DNA from: Planctomycetota bacterium
GTDB taxonomy: Bacteria; Planctomycetota; PUPC01
DNA length: 9,074 bases
Assembly (NCBI GenBank): GCA_003559755.1
Contig: PWKM01000286.1
Span: 1 to 9,074 of the forward strand
Reading direction: 5' to 3'
Part shown: positions 6,953-9,074 of the stretch, one piece after another
How the letters are laid out: each line of letters opens with the position of its first letter
How positions within the stretch are numbered: position 1 is the stretch's first letter
Notes under the pieces: model-generated
Database searches by the model: none
What the model was told of the DNA's origin: nothing
Seen by the model: only the letters and a program-made list of their open reading frames with translations
Translations under genes and position numbers: made by a program

Positions 6953-8094
6953 AGAACATCGCCGGGCAGGAAATGGGGACTCGCGCCCAGCTCGCTCTGG
7001 ACACGGTCCGACAGCGGCCGACAAAGGGCGTCGCTACCGGCTGCATCCACGTGATGGAATACGATCAGATCGAGCGGCTGGCGGGCCGCCCGCCCGGCTC
7101 CTACCTGCGGGAGCCGGAGGCGACGTATCTCGCCATGCAGAAAGCGGTCGGCGTGTGCCTGATCGATCAGTACATCCCGACCAACCCGATGGGGTTCGAT
7201 GCGGAAGGGTACAAGGGCGACCGGAACGCGACGACCGGCGCGGATACGGTCGAGGTGGACGGGCTGGCCATCGACTCGCCGGAGGCCCTGGTGCAGCATC
7301 TCGAACAGGTCGAGTTTCCCCGAATCCGGGAAAAAATCGCCGCGTTCGAAGGGCCTGCCCGCGTCGCAGACATTCTAGCCGAAGAGCGGCGGGTACAGAC
7401 GGTCCTCGGACCGGATATCCTGAAGAGCGGCTACGGATTTGTCGGGTTCCCGACCTTTCGCTACACCACCTATGGCTACGCCAACTACTTCATGGCTTAT
7501 GGTCTCTATCCCGACGTGATCGAACGTCATTTCTCGCTCCAGGCCGACCTCGCGGTGCTCAACAACCAGGCGGCGGCTCAAGCCTACGATGAGGGCGGCC
7601 TGCCGCCGATGTTCCGGCTCGACCACGACATGGCCGATTCGCGCGGCACCCTGGTCGATGTGCGTTCGCTGGACCGCATCTGGTTCCCGCACTTCGCTCG
7701 CTCGATCGAGCCGTTGGTCCGGGCAGATGTTCGACTGGTCTGGCACTGCGACGGCAACCTGATGCAGATGGTGCCCCGGCTGATCGAGTGCGGCGTTGAC
7801 GGGTTCCAGGGATTTCAATATGAAGACGGCATGGACTACGAGCAGATCTGCCGGATGAAGAGCCGCGACGGGCGAAACCTCGTCATCATGGCCGGCGTAT
7901 CGGTCACGCGGACACTGCCGATGGGCAGCCCGAACGACGTGCGGCGCGAGCTCGAGTGGCTGGTTGAAAACGGCCCGAAGACGGGGCTGTTCCTGAAGGC
8001 GTCGAGCTCGATTGCCCCGGGCGTGCCGGCCGCCAACCTTGACGCGCTGGCCGAAGGGCTGCAATACTATCGCCGAGTCGGACGCAACGGATAG
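6949..8094 (+). CDS. Uroporphyrinogen decarboxylase (URO-D) superfamily protein, not HemE
   Basis: A 381-residue protein with the C-terminal signature of the URO-D/corrinoid methyltransferase superfamily. LDHDMADSRGTL (224-235) is followed by a helix ending in IWFPHF, then by LVWHCDGNLMQMVPRLIECGVDGFQGFQ (begins at 263), the strand that in MtaA/CmuA-type proteins carries the metal-binding His and Cys. Here it reads His266-Cys267-Asp268-Gly-Asn. The N-terminal substrate arginine motif of true HemE (RQAGRY) is missing, so haem synthesis is unlikely. Relatives transfer methyl groups to or from corrinoid or thiol carriers, but many accessory members have no known reaction. Its ATG overlaps the aldolase TGA, and it has no clear ribosome site of its own, so translational coupling is likely. 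The next gene starts 20 bp later. No corrinoid protein is in the window. Confidence 0.85.
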   Translation: MKNIAGQEMGTRAQLALDTVRQRPTKGVATGCIHVMEYDQIERLAGRPPGSYLREPEATYLAMQKAVGVCLIDQYIPTNPMGFDAEGYKGDRNATTGADTVEVDGLAIDSPEALVQHLEQVEFPRIREKIAAFEGPARVADILAEERRVQTVLGPDILKSGYGFVGFPTFRYTTYGYANYFMAYGLYPDVIERHFSLQADLAVLNNQAAAQAYDEGGLPPMFRLDHDMADSRGTLVDVRSLDRIWFPHFARSIEPLVRADVRLVWHCDGNLMQMVPRLIECGVDGFQGFQYEDGMDYEQICRMKSRDGRNLVIMAGVSVTRTLPMGSPNDVRRELEWLVENGPKTGLFLKASSSIAPGVPAANLDALAEGLQYYRRVGRNG

Positions 8095-8114
8095 CGAACA
8101 GGAAAGGGCAGGAT

Positions 8115-9074
8115 ATGGGTATCAGTTTGGGATTGGTCGGGTTGGGTTCCTTCGGGAGTTCGTTCGTCACGCTGTTCAAGAGCCATCCGGCGGTCGACCG
8201 GATCGCCCTTTGCGACCGCGAGCCGGAGCGGCTCCGGCACTTCGCCGAACAGGAGGTACTCAGTGACAAGTTCGATCCTTCCGACGCCTACAACTCGCTC
8301 GACGATTTGCTCCAGTCCGATATCGAGGCGGTGGTCATCATCACCCAACACTGGCTGCACACCCCCCAGGCGGTCCAAGCTCTCGACGCGGGCAAGCACG
8401 TCTACGCCGCCGTTCCGGTGCTCACCGTGCCCGACGGAGACGAAATCCTCGATTGGTGCGACCGGCTCGTGAATACGGTCGAGCGGACGGGCCTGCATTA
8501 CATGTACGGCGAGACCACCTACTATCGGCCCGAGGCGATGTACTGCCGCCGGAAGGCCGACGAGGGTGCGTTCGGCCACTTCGTTCACTCCGAGGGCGAG
8601 TATTTCCACGACGTGGACCACGGCTTGCGGGATGTCGCAAAGAATCGGTATGGATCGGCCGCCGGGCAGGAGTACACCGAGGAACTTGTAAGCCGCTACG
8701 GCCGGGTCCAGCACATGGCCCCGATGCACTACCCGACTCACTCGACCGCCGGGCCGATGTGTGTGATGAACGCCCACGCTGTCAAGGTCGCCTGCTGGGG
8801 GCTGCGGTCGCGAGTCCACCTGGACCATTTCGATCCGGAAGACCTGGCGAACGAGATCGCCCTGTTCCAGATGAGCAACGGAGCGACCTGTCGGATCGCC
8901 GAGTGCCGGGAGGTCGGGATGCCCGGCCGGGAGACCTTCCGTGTTTACGGGACCGAAGGGTCTTTCGAGCACGGCAAGTGGTACGACAAAAACGGCGGAG
9001 TCGAGGTCCCCCAGGAAGACATGTTCGATCCGCTGCCGAGCGAGGTGGTCGAGTCGTTCCAGAACAGGAACGCC
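8115..9074 (+). CDS. Gfo/Idh/MocA family oxidoreductase-like protein with altered EKP motif, 3' end outside window
   Basis: The frame is open from ATG 8115 to the window end (320 codons). The N-terminus is a Rossmann fold: LGLVGLGSFG (5-14) is the dinucleotide loop, CDREPERL (33-40) the second strand end, and AVVIITQHWLHTPQAVQALDAGKHVY (begins at 72) the family core. After GKHVY the family normally has EKP, whose Lys helps catalysis; here it is AVP (99-101). The C-terminal sheet domain includes YGETTYYRPEAMYCR (131-145), YPTHSTAGP (206-214) and FRVYGTEGSFE (275-285), typical of the fold. It is probably an NAD(P)-dependent sugar or cyclitol dehydrogenase relative, or a protein that has changed chemistry. 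The ribosome site AGGAAAGG (8100-8107) lies 7 nt before the ATG. It sits 20 bp after the UroD-like gene, so one transcript is likely. Confidence 0.85.
   Translation, partial: MGISLGLVGLGSFGSSFVTLFKSHPAVDRIALCDREPERLRHFAEQEVLSDKFDPSDAYNSLDDLLQSDIEAVVIITQHWLHTPQAVQALDAGKHVYAAVPVLTVPDGDEILDWCDRLVNTVERTGLHYMYGETTYYRPEAMYCRRKADEGAFGHFVHSEGEYFHDVDHGLRDVAKNRYGSAAGQEYTEELVSRYGRVQHMAPMHYPTHSTAGPMCVMNAHAVKVACWGLRSRVHLDHFDPEDLANEIALFQMSNGATCRIAECREVGMPGRETFRVYGTEGSFEHGKWYDKNGGVEVPQEDMFDPLPSEVVESFQNRNA

Noticed and set aside
6949..8094. Annotation as hemE (haem biosynthesis).
   Set aside because: The HemE N-terminal arginine motif is absent, and the neighbours are carbon-metabolism genes, not haem genes.
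1..9074. Mobile elements, CRISPR arrays, tRNA or rRNA genes.
   Set aside because: No transposase or integrase motifs, no regularly spaced repeats, and no tRNA-like cloverleaf were seen on either strand.

Overview
The window is GC-rich bacterial chromosome, densely coded, with two divergent gene blocks and a third block downstream. It suggests a Planctomycetota or related PVC-superphylum bacterium. The grounds are a protein joining an MJ0042-type zinc ribbon to a kinase-like fold and a membrane anchor, an Asp/Asn-type AspRS, and an accessory cluster of UroD-like and Gfo/Idh/MocA proteins of a kind frequent in that group. No rRNA or marker phylogeny is available here, so the placement is inference.

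Left block (minus strand, about 1-2103): dxr (MEP isoprenoid pathway) is followed with no spacer by a site-2 protease of the RseP family, which runs off the window. The dxr stop codon directly abuts the rseP start codon, so the two are probably co-translated. uppS and cdsA, which precede dxr in many bacteria, are not directly upstream here.

Central divergent region (about 2104-2341): well-formed sigma70-type promoters point both ways, with small AT-rich palindromes over or next to the -10 elements.

Middle block (plus strand, 2342-5876): a membrane-anchored, zinc-ribbon-headed pseudokinase is followed 16 bp later by aspS. The pseudokinase keeps the kinase layout but has lost the glycine loop, the beta-3 Lys, the HRD Asp and the DFG Asp. 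The AspRS carries His31 and Gly83, the pair associated with non-discriminating enzymes, so it probably also charges tRNA-Asn with Asp.

Right block (plus strand, 5877-9074): after a 257-bp gap holding inverted repeats and a candidate promoter comes a tight three-gene set: a class I (Schiff-base) aldolase of the DeoC/FbaB type, a UroD-superfamily protein overlapping it by 4 bp, and a Gfo/Idh/MocA oxidoreductase-like protein cut by the window edge. The last has AVP where the family's catalytic EKP normally sits. Together they look like a small accessory carbon-compound (sugar or methylated-sugar) pathway with no recognised substrate. This set and the pseudokinase are the least explained parts of the window. 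No mobile element, CRISPR array, tRNA or rRNA was seen.
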